Source: Deinococcus multiflagellatus | Lineage (GTDB): Bacteria; Deinococcota; Deinococci; Deinococcales; Deinococcaceae | DNA length: 64,000 nt | NCBI RefSeq assembly: GCF_020166415.1 | Contig: NZ_JAIQXV010000005.1 | Coordinates: forward strand, 1-64,000 | Direction: 5' to 3' | The notes under the pieces: model-generated | What the model was told of the DNA's origin: nothing | Seen by the model: only the letters and a program-made list of their open reading frames with translations | Database searches by the model: none | Shown here: one piece after another, positions 1 through 9,964 of the stretch | Layout: each line of letters starts with the position of its first letter | Numbering within the stretch: the first letter of the stretch is position 1 | Made by a program: the position numbers and the translations under genes

Positions 1-145
1 GTCTCGGAAGTAGGTTGGAGTTGTACTACAGCGTCCTAACTGGGCAAGAAGCCGCTCCGCAAAACCGTCTACCGTCCCAAGTCAAACGGCCTCCTTTGTA
101 GAAGCCGTTTACGTGTGCGGCAGGACCGTTCCTGCCTGAGCAATT
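1..145. other. window edge; possible 3' end of an unknown gene
   Basis: No complete gene lies here. On the plus strand a frame is open from the window edge (about base 3) to a TAG at 99-101, giving 32 codons that I do not recognise; they could be the end of a gene or chance. Bases 119-136 hold a small hairpin (arms GGCAGGA/TCCTGCC) beyond the stop of the following minus-strand gene, without a clear T-tract. Confidence 0.2.
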
Positions 146-658
146 TCAGGCGCCGACGTGCTGTGGACCCTCATTCCAGGCATGTGAAAGCAGCAGCTGC
201 ACGTCCTGGGCGCCTGGGTCCTGCAGGCCGCTGACCTCCTGCTCTAACAGCTTGATGGCGCGGCGAAAGGCCTGCCGGTCCAGATCGGGCAGGCCGCGCT
301 CCACGTTCCAGCGCCGCAGTTCGCAGGTGAGGATCGCCAGTTCAAACGGGTTGCCGCTGACCAGAATCTCGGTCACGCGGCGGTGGCGCGCGGCCCACTG
401 CCGGGGCAGGTTCAGGCGGCTGGTCTTCAGGGATTCCAGCAGGGCAGGCATGTCGTGGGCGGTGAGCGCCGCGCGCATGCCCGCGCCGTCAGGCGAGGCC
501 ACAGGCACGAACGCCTGACTGGCTGTGTTGGGAAACTCCACCTGATAGTAGGCGTGGGCTTCGCCCGCCACAGGTCGCAGGCAGGTGCCCCGCACCACGC
601 CTATGCCGTAAGGAGGAAGAACAACGCGGTCACCGGGCTGAAAAGCGGTCTGCTTCAA
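146..658 (-). CDS. CarD/CdnL-family transcriptional regulator
   Basis: About 170 residues with the two-part CarD layout: an N-terminal RNA-polymerase-interaction domain (FQPGDRVVLPPYGIGVV, then a beta-rich stretch) and a helical DNA-binding C-terminal part (ILVSGNPFELAILTCELRRW...). In this family the protein binds the RNAP beta subunit and stabilises open promoter complexes. I chose the TTG at 658 because the CarD fold starts just after it and an AGAGGTG-like ribosome site precedes it. An in-frame ATG at 709 would add 17 residues that look like non-coding translation. Family call is firm; start is moderate. Confidence 0.85.
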   Translation of the reverse strand: MKQTAFQPGDRVVLPPYGIGVVRGTCLRPVAGEAHAYYQVEFPNTASQAFVPVASPDGAGMRAALTAHDMPALLESLKTSRLNLPRQWAARHRRVTEILVSGNPFELAILTCELRRWNVERGLPDLDRQAFRRAIKLLEQEVSGLQDPGAQDVQLLLSHAWNEGPQHVGA

Positions 659-905
659 GGTGTCACCTCTGGAGGCGGCCAGACGGGGAGGCCAGCGGGG
701 GCGGTTCAAACCTCACACGGGGGTGCGGGGGCAGGAAAGCGCCGGTTCATTCCCAAGCAGAAGCGGCCCAGCGACAGGGCTGGACCGCGTTACAGGCAGG
801 ATGAAACCAGGGGGTGAAGCTGCAGAGATGCTGACCAGAGGACAGAAGACCAGCGGCGCTGCATACGCCCGAGTGTACCGCAGGTCGGTTGAAATTTCAT
901 CTCGG

Positions 906-1628
906 TTACAGTTCTGCCCCCGCAGGCCGCTGAACCAGCGCCAGCCACGCGTCCAGCGTGAGGGCCAGCAGTGCCGCTGGCAGTGCCCCGGCCAGCACCA
1001 GCGCCGTGTTCTGCTGGGAAAGGCCGCCAATGATCGGCTCGCCCAGGCCACCTGCGCCCAGCGCCGCCCCCACCGTGGCGGTGCCCACGTTGTACACCAC
1101 GCTGGTGCGCAACCCTGAGAGCAGCACGGGGGCAGCCAGCGGCAACTCCACCCGCCACAGGCGCTGCGCCCCAGACATCCCCATGCCGCGCGCGGCGTCC
1201 AGCACCCCGGGGCTCACCCCCTGCAGGCCCAGAATCGCCTGGCCCACCACCGGGCCCAGGCCATACAGCACCAGCCCCAGCAGCGTAGGGGCCCAGCCAA
1301 AGCCCAGCGCGGGCACCGCCAGCGCCAGGATGGCGAAGGTGGGCACCGTCTGCCCCAGGCCCACCAGCGCCTCGGTGAGCTGCCGGGGGGCGGTCCAGCC
1401 GGGGCGCGTGACGGCAACCGCCAGCGGCAGGCCCACAACCCCCACCAGCAGCGTGGCGGCGCCCACCAGACCCAGGTGGGTCAGCGTCTGGCGCCACAGC
1501 GGCGGGTCCAGGGGGCCCAGCTCGCCCACGCCCAGGGGATTCAGCAGCCGGGGCATGACCCCGGGCCACAGGCACAGCGCCAGCAGCGCGGGCCACAGCA
1601 GCGCGCCCCAGGGCGGGCGCCGCCTCAC
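906..1628 (-). CDS. osmoprotectant ABC transporter permease (OpuCB/ProW type)
   Basis: 240-residue integral membrane protein with about five to six hydrophobic segments and the binding-protein-dependent permease loop (LDAARGMGMSGAQRLWRVELPLAAPVLLSG) that couples to the ATPase. It is the last gene of a four-gene operon (binding protein, permease, ATPase, permease), each overlapping the next by 4 bp. By family it forms the membrane channel for glycine betaine, choline or a related compatible solute. The exact substrate cannot be read from the sequence. Confidence 0.88.
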   Translation of the reverse strand: MRRRPPWGALLWPALLALCLWPGVMPRLLNPLGVGELGPLDPPLWRQTLTHLGLVGAATLLVGVVGLPLAVAVTRPGWTAPRQLTEALVGLGQTVPTFAILALAVPALGFGWAPTLLGLVLYGLGPVVGQAILGLQGVSPGVLDAARGMGMSGAQRLWRVELPLAAPVLLSGLRTSVVYNVGTATVGAALGAGGLGEPIIGGLSQQNTALVLAGALPAALLALTLDAWLALVQRPAGAEL

Positions 1629-2557
1629 CGGGGGGCCCTGGCGCGCAGGTCGGTCCAGTGCACGGTGCCCACGGGCTGGCCCTGCTGGGTCACGGTCAGG
1701 ACGTCCTGACCTTCGCGCAGCATCACGCTCAGGGCGCTGCGGGCGTTCAGGGCGGCGTCCACCGCCGGGCCGCCGGGGGCCGCCGGGCCAGGGCGCAGGA
1801 AGGCCGAGACCGGCTGGCCCGCCAGCTGACGCAGCGCGGCGTCCTCGCCCAGAAACTGGCGCACGAAGTCGTTGGCTGGGCGGTGAATCAGGTCGTCGGG
1901 TGGGCCGTACTGTACCAGGGCGCCTTCCCGCATCAGGGCCACGCGGTCCGCAAGGCGTAGCGCCTCGTCAATGTCGTGGGTAACCATCACCACCGTCTTG
2001 CGCAGGCGGCGCTGGATGTCGCGGAAGGCCGCCTGCAGCCGCTCGCGGGCCAGGGGGTCCAGGGCGCCGAAGGGCTCGTCCATCAGCAGGACCGGGGGAT
2101 CGGCGGCCAGGGCGCGCGCCACGCCCACCCGCTGCGCCTGCCCGCCTGACAGTTCAACGGGGCGCTTGTGCCGGAAGGTGTCGGGGTCCAGGCCCACCAG
2201 GGCCAGCAGCTCATCCACCCGGGCCTGGGTGGCGCGGCGATCATGGCCCAGCAGCGCGGGCACCGTGGCCACGTTCTGTGCCACGTCCAGGTGCGGAAAA
2301 AGCCCGATCTGTTGAATCACGTAGCCCATACCCCGGCGCAGGGTTTCGGGCTTCAGGCGCCGGGTGTCCTGCCCGGCCAGCAGCACCCGGCCCCCCGTGG
2401 GTTCAATGAGCCGGTTGATCATGCGCAGGGTGGTGGTCTTGCCGCAGCCGGACGGTCCCAAGAGCGTCACCAGTTCGCCTTCGGGCACCGTCAGGTTCAG
2501 GGCGCGCACTGCGCTGACCCCGTTGTAGGTTTTTTCGAGGTCCTGTAGCTCAATCAC
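1625..2557 (-). CDS. osmoprotectant ABC transporter ATP-binding protein (OpuCA/ProV type)
   Basis: 310-residue ATPase with Walker A GPSGCGKTTT, the Q-loop region, signature LSGGQAQRVGVARAL and Walker B VLLMDEPFGALD followed by the switch His (MVTHDIDEAL). After the nucleotide-binding domain there is a short C-terminal region, roughly residues 245-310, that looks like a single reduced CBS-like segment rather than the tandem CBS pair of OpuA-type ATPases. It overlaps its neighbours by 4 bp on both sides and should energise the two permeases of this operon. Confidence 0.9.
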   Translation of the reverse strand: MIELQDLEKTYNGVSAVRALNLTVPEGELVTLLGPSGCGKTTTLRMINRLIEPTGGRVLLAGQDTRRLKPETLRRGMGYVIQQIGLFPHLDVAQNVATVPALLGHDRRATQARVDELLALVGLDPDTFRHKRPVELSGGQAQRVGVARALAADPPVLLMDEPFGALDPLARERLQAAFRDIQRRLRKTVVMVTHDIDEALRLADRVALMREGALVQYGPPDDLIHRPANDFVRQFLGEDAALRQLAGQPVSAFLRPGPAAPGGPAVDAALNARSALSVMLREGQDVLTVTQQGQPVGTVHWTDLRARAPR

Positions 2558-3702
2558 TCGGCCCTCCCCAGGCGGGTGCCCAGCCAGCCTTCCAGGCGCC
2601 GCAGCCCCGCGTCCACAGCCACGGCCAGCAGCGCGGCGGGCACGGCGCCCAGCAGAATCAGGTCACTGGCCGCGCTCTGCAGGCCCTTGAAAATGTAGGT
2701 GCCCAGGCCGCCGGCGCCAATGAGCGCCGCCACCGCCGCCACCCCGATCAGCACCACCGCCGCCTGCCGCAGCCCGCCCAGCCACAGCGGCAGGGCCAGT
2801 GGGGCCTGTACCCTCCACAGGCGCTGCGTGCGGGTCATGCCCATGCCGCGCGCCGCGTCCAGCACGCCCGCAGGAACCCCCTGCAGCCCCAGCAGACCGC
2901 CGCGCACGACCGGCAGCAGGGCGTACAGGGTCAGCGCGGTCAGGGCCGGACTGACCCCAATCCCGCTGAGGCCAGCGGCGCGCAGGGCGGGCACCGCGTC
3001 CGCCAGGGCCGAAAGCGGCGCAATCAGCAGCCCCAGCAGGGCGAGGCTGGGCAGGGTCTGCAGCCCGCTGCTGAGGCCCAGCGCGGCGCCCGCCACCCGG
3101 GGGCGGCCCGCGCCCCAGATGGCCAGGGGCGTGCCCAGCAGGGTCGCCAGCCCCAGCGCCGTGCCCACCAGCCGCAGGTGCTGCCCAAGTTCCTGCACCC
3201 AGCGCGCGCCCTCGCTGCGGCCTTCCACCACCACGGACCACGCGTTCAGGTGCCCACTGAGTGCGGCGGCCAGCACCGGGCCCAGCCAGACCCAGCCCAC
3301 CCAGCGCCGCTCGGGTGCCGCCTGCGCCGCACCGAAGAGGGCAATGCCGGCCCCCAGCAGGTACAGCCACGCCCCGCTGGAGGCGCTGGCTCTGGCAAAG
3401 GGGGCCTGACCCACCAGCGCGGCGGCCGTCTGCTGGCCCAGCAGCCAGACCCCCAGCGCCAGGGCAGCGGTGGCGGCCGGCCACACCCAGGCCCGGCGCC
3501 AGTGGCCCACCAGGGCCGGCAGCAGGGCCAGCGCGGCGGCCCCCAAAAGCCAGCCCGGCTCCAGCCGCAGGGGCTCGCCGGGGGCCAGCCGGTTGGGGCG
3601 CAGCAGCACCCAGGGCAGCCACGCGCCCGCCAGCATGGGCAGGGCGCCCAGCCACAGGACCAGTCTGACGTCCCGGGGGGCGCCCCGGTGGGGGGCGGTC
3701 AA
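2554..3702 (-). CDS. osmoprotectant ABC transporter permease with N-terminal membrane extension
   Basis: 382 residues. The C-terminal ~210 residues repeat the permease pattern of the gene at 906-1628, including LDAARGMGMTRTQRLWRVQAPLALPLWLGG. The N-terminal ~170 residues add four or so further hydrophobic segments (ALPMLAGAWLPWVLL, LLGAAALALLPALVG and others), so this is a longer permease than the basic ~220-residue type. Such extended permeases are common in Deinococcus-Thermus osmoprotectant systems. It pairs with the shorter permease to form a heterodimeric channel (inference). Confidence 0.86.
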   Translation of the reverse strand: MTAPHRGAPRDVRLVLWLGALPMLAGAWLPWVLLRPNRLAPGEPLRLEPGWLLGAAALALLPALVGHWRRAWVWPAATAALALGVWLLGQQTAAALVGQAPFARASASSGAWLYLLGAGIALFGAAQAAPERRWVGWVWLGPVLAAALSGHLNAWSVVVEGRSEGARWVQELGQHLRLVGTALGLATLLGTPLAIWGAGRPRVAGAALGLSSGLQTLPSLALLGLLIAPLSALADAVPALRAAGLSGIGVSPALTALTLYALLPVVRGGLLGLQGVPAGVLDAARGMGMTRTQRLWRVQAPLALPLWLGGLRQAAVVLIGVAAVAALIGAGGLGTYIFKGLQSAASDLILLGAVPAALLAVAVDAGLRRLEGWLGTRLGRAE

Positions 3703-4616
3703 CGGATCAGGCCCTTGCTCCGCAGGTACTCGCGCGCCACGTCCTGCGCGGTGCGGCCTTCCAGGGCCACCTTGGCGTTCAGGCCCTGCAGCGTGGCCTG
3801 GGTCAGCCCGGCGAAGGTCTTGTTCAGCAGCCCCTCAATCTGCGGGTTGGCCTTCAGGGTGGCGGTGCGGATGATCGGCGCGGGCTGGTAGACCGCCTGC
3901 GCGCCCCTGGGGTCTTTCAGGGCCACCAGTTTCAGGGCGCTCAGGGTGCCGTCGGTGCCGTAGGCCATCGCCGCGTTCACGCCGCTGGTGCCGCTGGCGG
4001 CGGCCTGCTGGGTCTGGGGCGGCGTGGCCCCGGCCAGCACGAGCTTCTGGTCGGCGCGCAGCTTGAAGCCGTAGGCCGCTTCAAAGGCGGGCATGGTGTC
4101 GGGGCGGTTGAAGAACTCGGGGCTGCCCGCAATCTTAAAGGTGCCGCCGCCATTGAGGTACTTGGCGAGGTCCGCCACACTGCTCAGCTTGGCGCGCTGG
4201 GCCAGCGCCTGCGGCACGGCGATCACCCAGGTGTTGTTTACATTGGCGGGCTTGAGCCAGGTGATGCCGTTTTTGCTGTCCAGCTGCCGCGCCAGCCCGT
4301 AGATGGTGCCGGGGTTGCCCGCCTGCTTGGCCGTGATCTTGGCCTGCGGAAACAGGTAGACCGCGTTGCCGGTGTATTCGGGGTACACGTCGATCTCGCC
4401 GGCCAGAATGGCCTTGCGGTTGACCCCCGTGTCCCCCAGGGTGGTGCGGTCCGTGACCTCCAGCCCCGCATTTTTCAGGGTCAGCAGAATCATCTGGCCC
4501 AGAATCTGCGCTTCGGGGTCCAGCTTGCTGCCCACCACGATGGGCTTGGCGGCGGCGGTGCCCAGCAGCGCCAGCCCCAGGAGGAACGCGGCGCCTTTCA
4601 AAGATGTGGGGATCAT
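3699..4616 (-). CDS. osmoprotectant ABC transporter substrate-binding protein (OpuAC family)
   Basis: 305 residues, with a signal peptide (SLKGAAFLLGLALLGTAAAKP) and the family opening IVVGSKLDPEAQILGQMILLTLKNAGLEV. The segment DVYPEYTGNAVYLF is typical of the betaine/choline-binding OpuC/OsmX group. No lipobox Cys follows the signal, so the protein is probably periplasmic and soluble. First gene of the operon. A TACGGT -10 box ends 6 nt before the ATG, which suggests a leaderless mRNA. Confidence 0.9.
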   Translation of the reverse strand: MIPTSLKGAAFLLGLALLGTAAAKPIVVGSKLDPEAQILGQMILLTLKNAGLEVTDRTTLGDTGVNRKAILAGEIDVYPEYTGNAVYLFPQAKITAKQAGNPGTIYGLARQLDSKNGITWLKPANVNNTWVIAVPQALAQRAKLSSVADLAKYLNGGGTFKIAGSPEFFNRPDTMPAFEAAYGFKLRADQKLVLAGATPPQTQQAAASGTSGVNAAMAYGTDGTLSALKLVALKDPRGAQAVYQPAPIIRTATLKANPQIEGLLNKTFAGLTQATLQGLNAKVALEGRTAQDVAREYLRSKGLIR

Positions 4617-4622
4617 GGGGCC

Positions 4623-4628
4623 ACCGTA
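4623..4628 (-). promoter_or_regulatory. -10 box of the osmoprotectant operon
   Basis: TACGGT on the minus strand, 6 nt before the ATG at 4616. The predicted transcription start falls on or next to the start codon. No convincing -35 hexamer. Confidence 0.5.
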
Positions 4629-4734
4629 CCTGCCCTGGCGGTGGCCGACGGGTGCGGCAGCTCACAAAGCTCAGCGGCGGCCGGCAGATGAAGGCTTTGT
4701 TAAGAGGGTGGTGGGGTTCTGCTGTCAGGGGCTT

Positions 4735-5040
4735 TCAGCGCTGCTGCTGGCCCTCGTCCAGGCCCACGCCGAAGCCCTGGTCCAGCAGCGCCTCGTTGTA
4801 GGTGCGGAACGCCAGCATGGTCTGGGTGCGGGTGATGCCTTCCACGCGGCGCAGTCCGGCGGTGACCACGTCGTCCAGGTCCTCGTAGCGCGAGAGTTTG
4901 AGAATCGCCACGATGTCCCACTCGCCGGTCACGGAGTACACCTCGCGCACCCCACTCACGCCGGCCAGGGCCTCGGCTGTTTCGGGAATGCGCTGCCGCT
5001 CTGCTTGGACCATCACGATGGCTGTGACCATGCCTGCCAT
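4735..5040 (-). CDS. stand-alone Lrp/AsnC ligand-binding (RAM) domain protein
   Basis: 101 residues forming only the C-terminal effector-binding domain of Lrp/AsnC regulators (MVTAIVMVQAERQRIPETAEAL, then VREVYSVTGEWDIVAILKLSRYEDLDDVV). There is no helix-turn-helix. Small stand-alone RAM proteins bind amino acids and may act as sensors or form mixed oligomers with full-length Lrp proteins. A GGAG ribosome site precedes the ATG at 5040; an alternative ATG lies three codons in. It is divergent from the siroheme-decarboxylase-like gene, whose two halves also belong to the Lrp superfamily. Confidence 0.85.
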   Translation of the reverse strand: MAGMVTAIVMVQAERQRIPETAEALAGVSGVREVYSVTGEWDIVAILKLSRYEDLDDVVTAGLRRVEGITRTQTMLAFRTYNEALLDQGFGVGLDEGQQQR

Positions 5041-5114
5041 TGTGCGCTCCGCCCGGGGGGCCGCGCACCCGCCTGACCGTTCGTTCGGGGACGTTTCGCC
5101 GCCGCCGGGGCCGC

Positions 5115-5120
5115 TATTGT
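5115..5120 (+). promoter_or_regulatory. -10 box of the AhbAB-like gene
   Basis: TATTGT, 6 nt before the ATG at 5127. This spacing supports a leaderless start and decides the start codon against upstream in-frame options. Confidence 0.5.
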
Positions 5121-5126
5121 GCAGAC

Positions 5127-6200
5127 ATGACCGCTCCCGCCGCCCCCACCCCGCAGGCCGCGCATGCGCCTGAACCCAGCGCGCGCGAACAGCTGCTCAA
5201 CCGCATTCAGCGCGATATTCCGATTGTGCAGCGGCCCTATGCCCGGCTGGCCGAGGAAGTGGGGCTGAGCGAGGCCGAAGCGCTGGCCATCTTGCGTGAA
5301 GTGAAGGCCGAGGGCGTGCTGCGGCAGGTCAGCGCCATTTTCGACACGCGCACCCTGGGTTACCAGAGCAGCCTCGTGGCCGCCGTGTACGACGAGGACC
5401 AGCTTGACGCGGGCGCCGAAGTCGTGAACACCCACCCCGGCGTGAGCCACAACTACAAGCGCAACCACGATTTCAACCTGTGGTACACGATTGCCGTGCC
5501 GCCCGAGAGCAACCTTGAGGCCCACGTCCAGAAACTGCACGAACTGAGCGGCGCCCGCCTGACCCGCCTGATGCCCACCCTGCACCTGTTCAAGATTGGC
5601 GTGGAATTCGACATGACCGGTAAGGAGGACTGGAACGCCAAGGCCAAGCCCCAGTACACCTCTGAGCAGCGCAACATCGGCTATCAGGTGACCGACCTGG
5701 ACCGGGCCTTTGTCCTGGAATTCCAGAAGGACCTGCCCGTCACCGAAGAGCCCTACGCCGAGGCCTGCGCCGCCCTGGGCCTGAGCATTGACGAGGTGGC
5801 CGCCCACGCCGAGAAGATGAAGGCGGCCGGCGCCCTACGCCGCGTGTCGGCGGTGTTCCGCCACCAGAAGGCCGGCTTTACCTTCAACGCCATGGGCGTG
5901 TGGGCCGTGCCCCAGGCGCAGGTGGCGCAAGTGGGCCGCCAGATGGCCGAATTCAAGGCGGTCTCGCACTGCTACCTGCGCCCCACGTACCCGGAATGGC
6001 CCTACACCATCTTCACCATGGTGCACGGCCGCTCCAAGGAAGAGGCCTTTGGCAAGATCAAGGCCATTGAGCAGGAGGTGGCCCCCGGCGTAGACCACGC
6101 CATCCTGTACTCCACCAAGGAATACAAGAAGATTCGCCTGGAGTTCTACAAGCCCGAGTTCTACGCCTGGGCGAAAGAGTACCTGGGCACCGAAGCCTAA
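5127..6200 (+). CDS. fused AhbA-AhbB-type siroheme decarboxylase homologue (Lrp superfamily)
   Basis: 357 residues made of two consecutive HTH-plus-AsnC-like units. The N-terminal half carries SHNYKRNHDFNLWYT, which matches the AhbA/NirD-L signature. The C-terminal half carries SHCYLRPTYPEWPYTIFTM, which matches the AhbB/NirG-H signature. In the families known to me these are separate subunits that together decarboxylate siroheme in the alternative heme or heme d1 pathways. Here they form one polypeptide. Automated annotation would probably call it an Lrp-type regulator. The key His/Tyr/Arg motif residues are kept, so an enzymatic or tetrapyrrole-binding role is plausible but unproven. No other heme genes are adjacent. 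Start chosen from the -10 spacing. Confidence 0.75.
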   Translation: MTAPAAPTPQAAHAPEPSAREQLLNRIQRDIPIVQRPYARLAEEVGLSEAEALAILREVKAEGVLRQVSAIFDTRTLGYQSSLVAAVYDEDQLDAGAEVVNTHPGVSHNYKRNHDFNLWYTIAVPPESNLEAHVQKLHELSGARLTRLMPTLHLFKIGVEFDMTGKEDWNAKAKPQYTSEQRNIGYQVTDLDRAFVLEFQKDLPVTEEPYAEACAALGLSIDEVAAHAEKMKAAGALRRVSAVFRHQKAGFTFNAMGVWAVPQAQVAQVGRQMAEFKAVSHCYLRPTYPEWPYTIFTMVHGRSKEEAFGKIKAIEQEVAPGVDHAILYSTKEYKKIRLEFYKPEFYAWAKEYLGTEA

Positions 6201-6253
6201 GGAGGCGCGTGGGCAGCGCCTTTGTTTTCCCACGGCCCACTCCCCACTTCCGC

Positions 6254-6295
6254 CCACAAAAAGGCCGCCCCGTACTGGGGCGGCTTTTTTGTGGG
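6254..6295. terminator. bidirectional intrinsic terminator
   Basis: Hairpin with arms GCCGCCCC/GGGGCGGC around a 4-5 nt loop, with an A-run before and T-run after, extended by CCCAC/GTGGG. It sits between convergent genes and can serve both. Confidence 0.85.
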
Positions 6296-6298
6296 CTC

Positions 6299-7810
6299 TT
6301 ACAGCACCAGCAGGATGGGCTGTTCCAGGGTGGCGGCCACCTGGGCCAGGAACTGCGCGGCGCGGGTGGTGTCCACGTCGCCGTTCAGGCTCAGGGTGGC
6401 GCGCCCGCCTTCGCTGCGCCCCACGCTGAGGGTCACGGTCTGGGGGTAGTGCAGGTCGTCCAGGTCCAGGGCGGCGGCGTCCACCACCAGCAGGTCGGGC
6501 GTGCCGTCAAAGGTGGTGTCCAGAGCGGCCACGGCGTCGCGCAGGCTGCCGCTGCCCACCGTGTGGGTGCGGCCCTGACCGTCCAGGGCCACGCTGCTCA
6601 GGCCCAGGGTGTCGGCGTGGCGCTGCGCGGCGCGGGCCACCAGCAGCCCCAGGGGCAGCTCGCTTGCCAGCGCGCGGCTGACCTGACCGCGCAGGTCGTG
6701 CAGGGCAGCGACATCCGCGCTGCGGCGCAGGTAGGCGCCGAACCACACGCTGCCCGCCGGGGTGCCAGTGGGCGCGGAAACGGCAGCCGGCATGGGGGCG
6801 GGCTGGGCGGCGGGCTCGGGCTGGGCCGCCACTTCGGGCATGGTGGGCGCGGCCACCGGCTCGGGCATGGGGGCCGGCTCGGCTACGGGGGCAGGGGCCA
6901 CGGGGGCAGAGGCCGCCACGGGTTCCGGCTCGGGCATGGCGGGCGTGCTGACCACCGGCTCGCTGACCACAGGCGCGGGGGTCTCGTCCACGGGGGCGGG
7001 CGCCTCGACCTCGGTGGGCTGGGCCGCCACCTCAGGCAGGACAGGCGTAGGCTCGGGCATGGGCGCGGGCGTCTCCATGACCGGGGAGGCGGCCGGCGCG
7101 GGGGCCACGGGCTCGGCCTGGGCGGCGACGGGGGCGACCACAGGTTCGGGAGCCGGGGCCACGGGCGCCACGGGTTCCGGGGTGGGGGCCGGCTGGGCCG
7201 CTTCGGGCTGCGCGGGCTTCTGGTACAGGCGCGAGAGCAGGCTGCTCAGGCCGCCAGCAGCGGCGGGCGCGGCTGGGGGCGGCGTGACCGGCGCCGGGGT
7301 GGGCTCGGGCATGGGCGCCTGGGCGGCGGGCATCACCGGCTCGGGCATCGGGGCGCTCACGGCCGGGGCCACGGGCGCGGGGATGGGCTCGGGCATGGGG
7401 GCCGGGGCCGCCGCCGCCGGGGTCACTTCGGGCTCGTCGTCCAGCTCGAACTCGGTGTCCTCGTCGAGATTGCTGGGGGCCGGGGTGGCCGGCACCTCGG
7501 GCGAGGCCGTGCGGGTCTGCTCCACAAAGGCCGTCAGGTCGGTGTCCACGCCCGCGCGGCTGAGCATGTCGGCGTTCATGCCGGCCTGGTTCAGCATGGC
7601 GGCGCTGGGCACTTCCTCGCCGTTCCAGTCGGGCGGGGGCAGGTCCACCGGGGTGTCGGGCGGATCTTCCTCGCCGGACATCACGCGGGACAGGTAATTC
7701 AGGATGTCCTGTTCCACGATCTGGCCGCCTGCACCGGAGCCTTGAATCTTCTGCCAGTCAATCCCGTTCGCTTCTGCCAGAACCTTGGCAAGCGGCGCAA
7801 TCCGTTCCAT
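6299..7810 (-). CDS. E2-like protein with E3-binding domain, Pro/Ala linker and inactive acyltransferase-like domain
   Basis: 503 residues. Residues ~1-45 form a peripheral-subunit-binding (E3-binding) domain of 2-oxoacid dehydrogenase E2 chains (IAPLAKVLAEANGIDWQKIQGSGAGGQIVEQDIL). Residues ~50-345 are a long Pro/Ala/Val/Glu-rich linker with recurring MPEP units. Residues ~350-503 resemble the end of the E2 catalytic domain, but the expected DHRxxDG active-site motif is replaced by NGDVDTT before AAQFLAQV, so the catalytic His is missing. No lipoyl domain is present. It may be a scaffold binding E1/E3 (inference). A purine-rich ribosome site (AAGGGGG) precedes the ATG. Confidence 0.8.
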   Translation of the reverse strand: MERIAPLAKVLAEANGIDWQKIQGSGAGGQIVEQDILNYLSRVMSGEEDPPDTPVDLPPPDWNGEEVPSAAMLNQAGMNADMLSRAGVDTDLTAFVEQTRTASPEVPATPAPSNLDEDTEFELDDEPEVTPAAAAPAPMPEPIPAPVAPAVSAPMPEPVMPAAQAPMPEPTPAPVTPPPAAPAAAGGLSSLLSRLYQKPAQPEAAQPAPTPEPVAPVAPAPEPVVAPVAAQAEPVAPAPAASPVMETPAPMPEPTPVLPEVAAQPTEVEAPAPVDETPAPVVSEPVVSTPAMPEPEPVAASAPVAPAPVAEPAPMPEPVAAPTMPEVAAQPEPAAQPAPMPAAVSAPTGTPAGSVWFGAYLRRSADVAALHDLRGQVSRALASELPLGLLVARAAQRHADTLGLSSVALDGQGRTHTVGSGSLRDAVAALDTTFDGTPDLLVVDAAALDLDDLHYPQTVTLSVGRSEGGRATLSLNGDVDTTRAAQFLAQVAATLEQPILLVL

Positions 7811-8093
7811 TCATTTCCCCCTTTGTGCGGCCCATTGTAAGGGACGCGGGCATGGCAGCGGGGCGCGCCGTGGGCGCCCGCACGGGGCCCAGAGCAGCGC
7901 TTCCAACCTCAGCATGTCTGTTAGGGTGCCGCCTCGGCTCTGACAGCCTTCTTTCATGTGGCGTTCATGCCGCGTCTCTCGGTGGGGTGTGCCGCGTGTC
8001 CCTGTGTGCCTTTGGGCGCGGGTGGTACCCTACGGGGCGTTTGACGCGCCCCCTGCCCAGCAGCGAGCGGCGCCTCAGCAGGAGCGAAAGACT

Positions 8094-9739
<1,646 letters not shown>

Positions 9740-9964
9740 CACGGGGCCGCCGCCAGCCCTCAAGCCGGTGAAAGGGGTCTGGCCGTGTCAGAGGTGGCCT
9801 TGAGAGGCTCCGGCGCCAGGGGAAAGACCGGCCTCCCTCCCCCGGCGCCCCGCCGCCCCTGCCCGCGCCTTTGGATGGATGCTTGCCCTGCCCGGCGGCG
9901 GCCATCATGGTCTGCTGTTCCGCAAAGCCCCCCGCCCCCTTCACCCGACCTTTAGGATGTGCCT

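Noticed and set aside
6209..7840. A 543-codon Gly/His-rich open frame on the plus strand
   Set aside because: It is antisense to the Pro/Ala-rich linker of the E2-like gene; its composition comes from the complementary low-complexity codons, and it has no domain or ribosome site.
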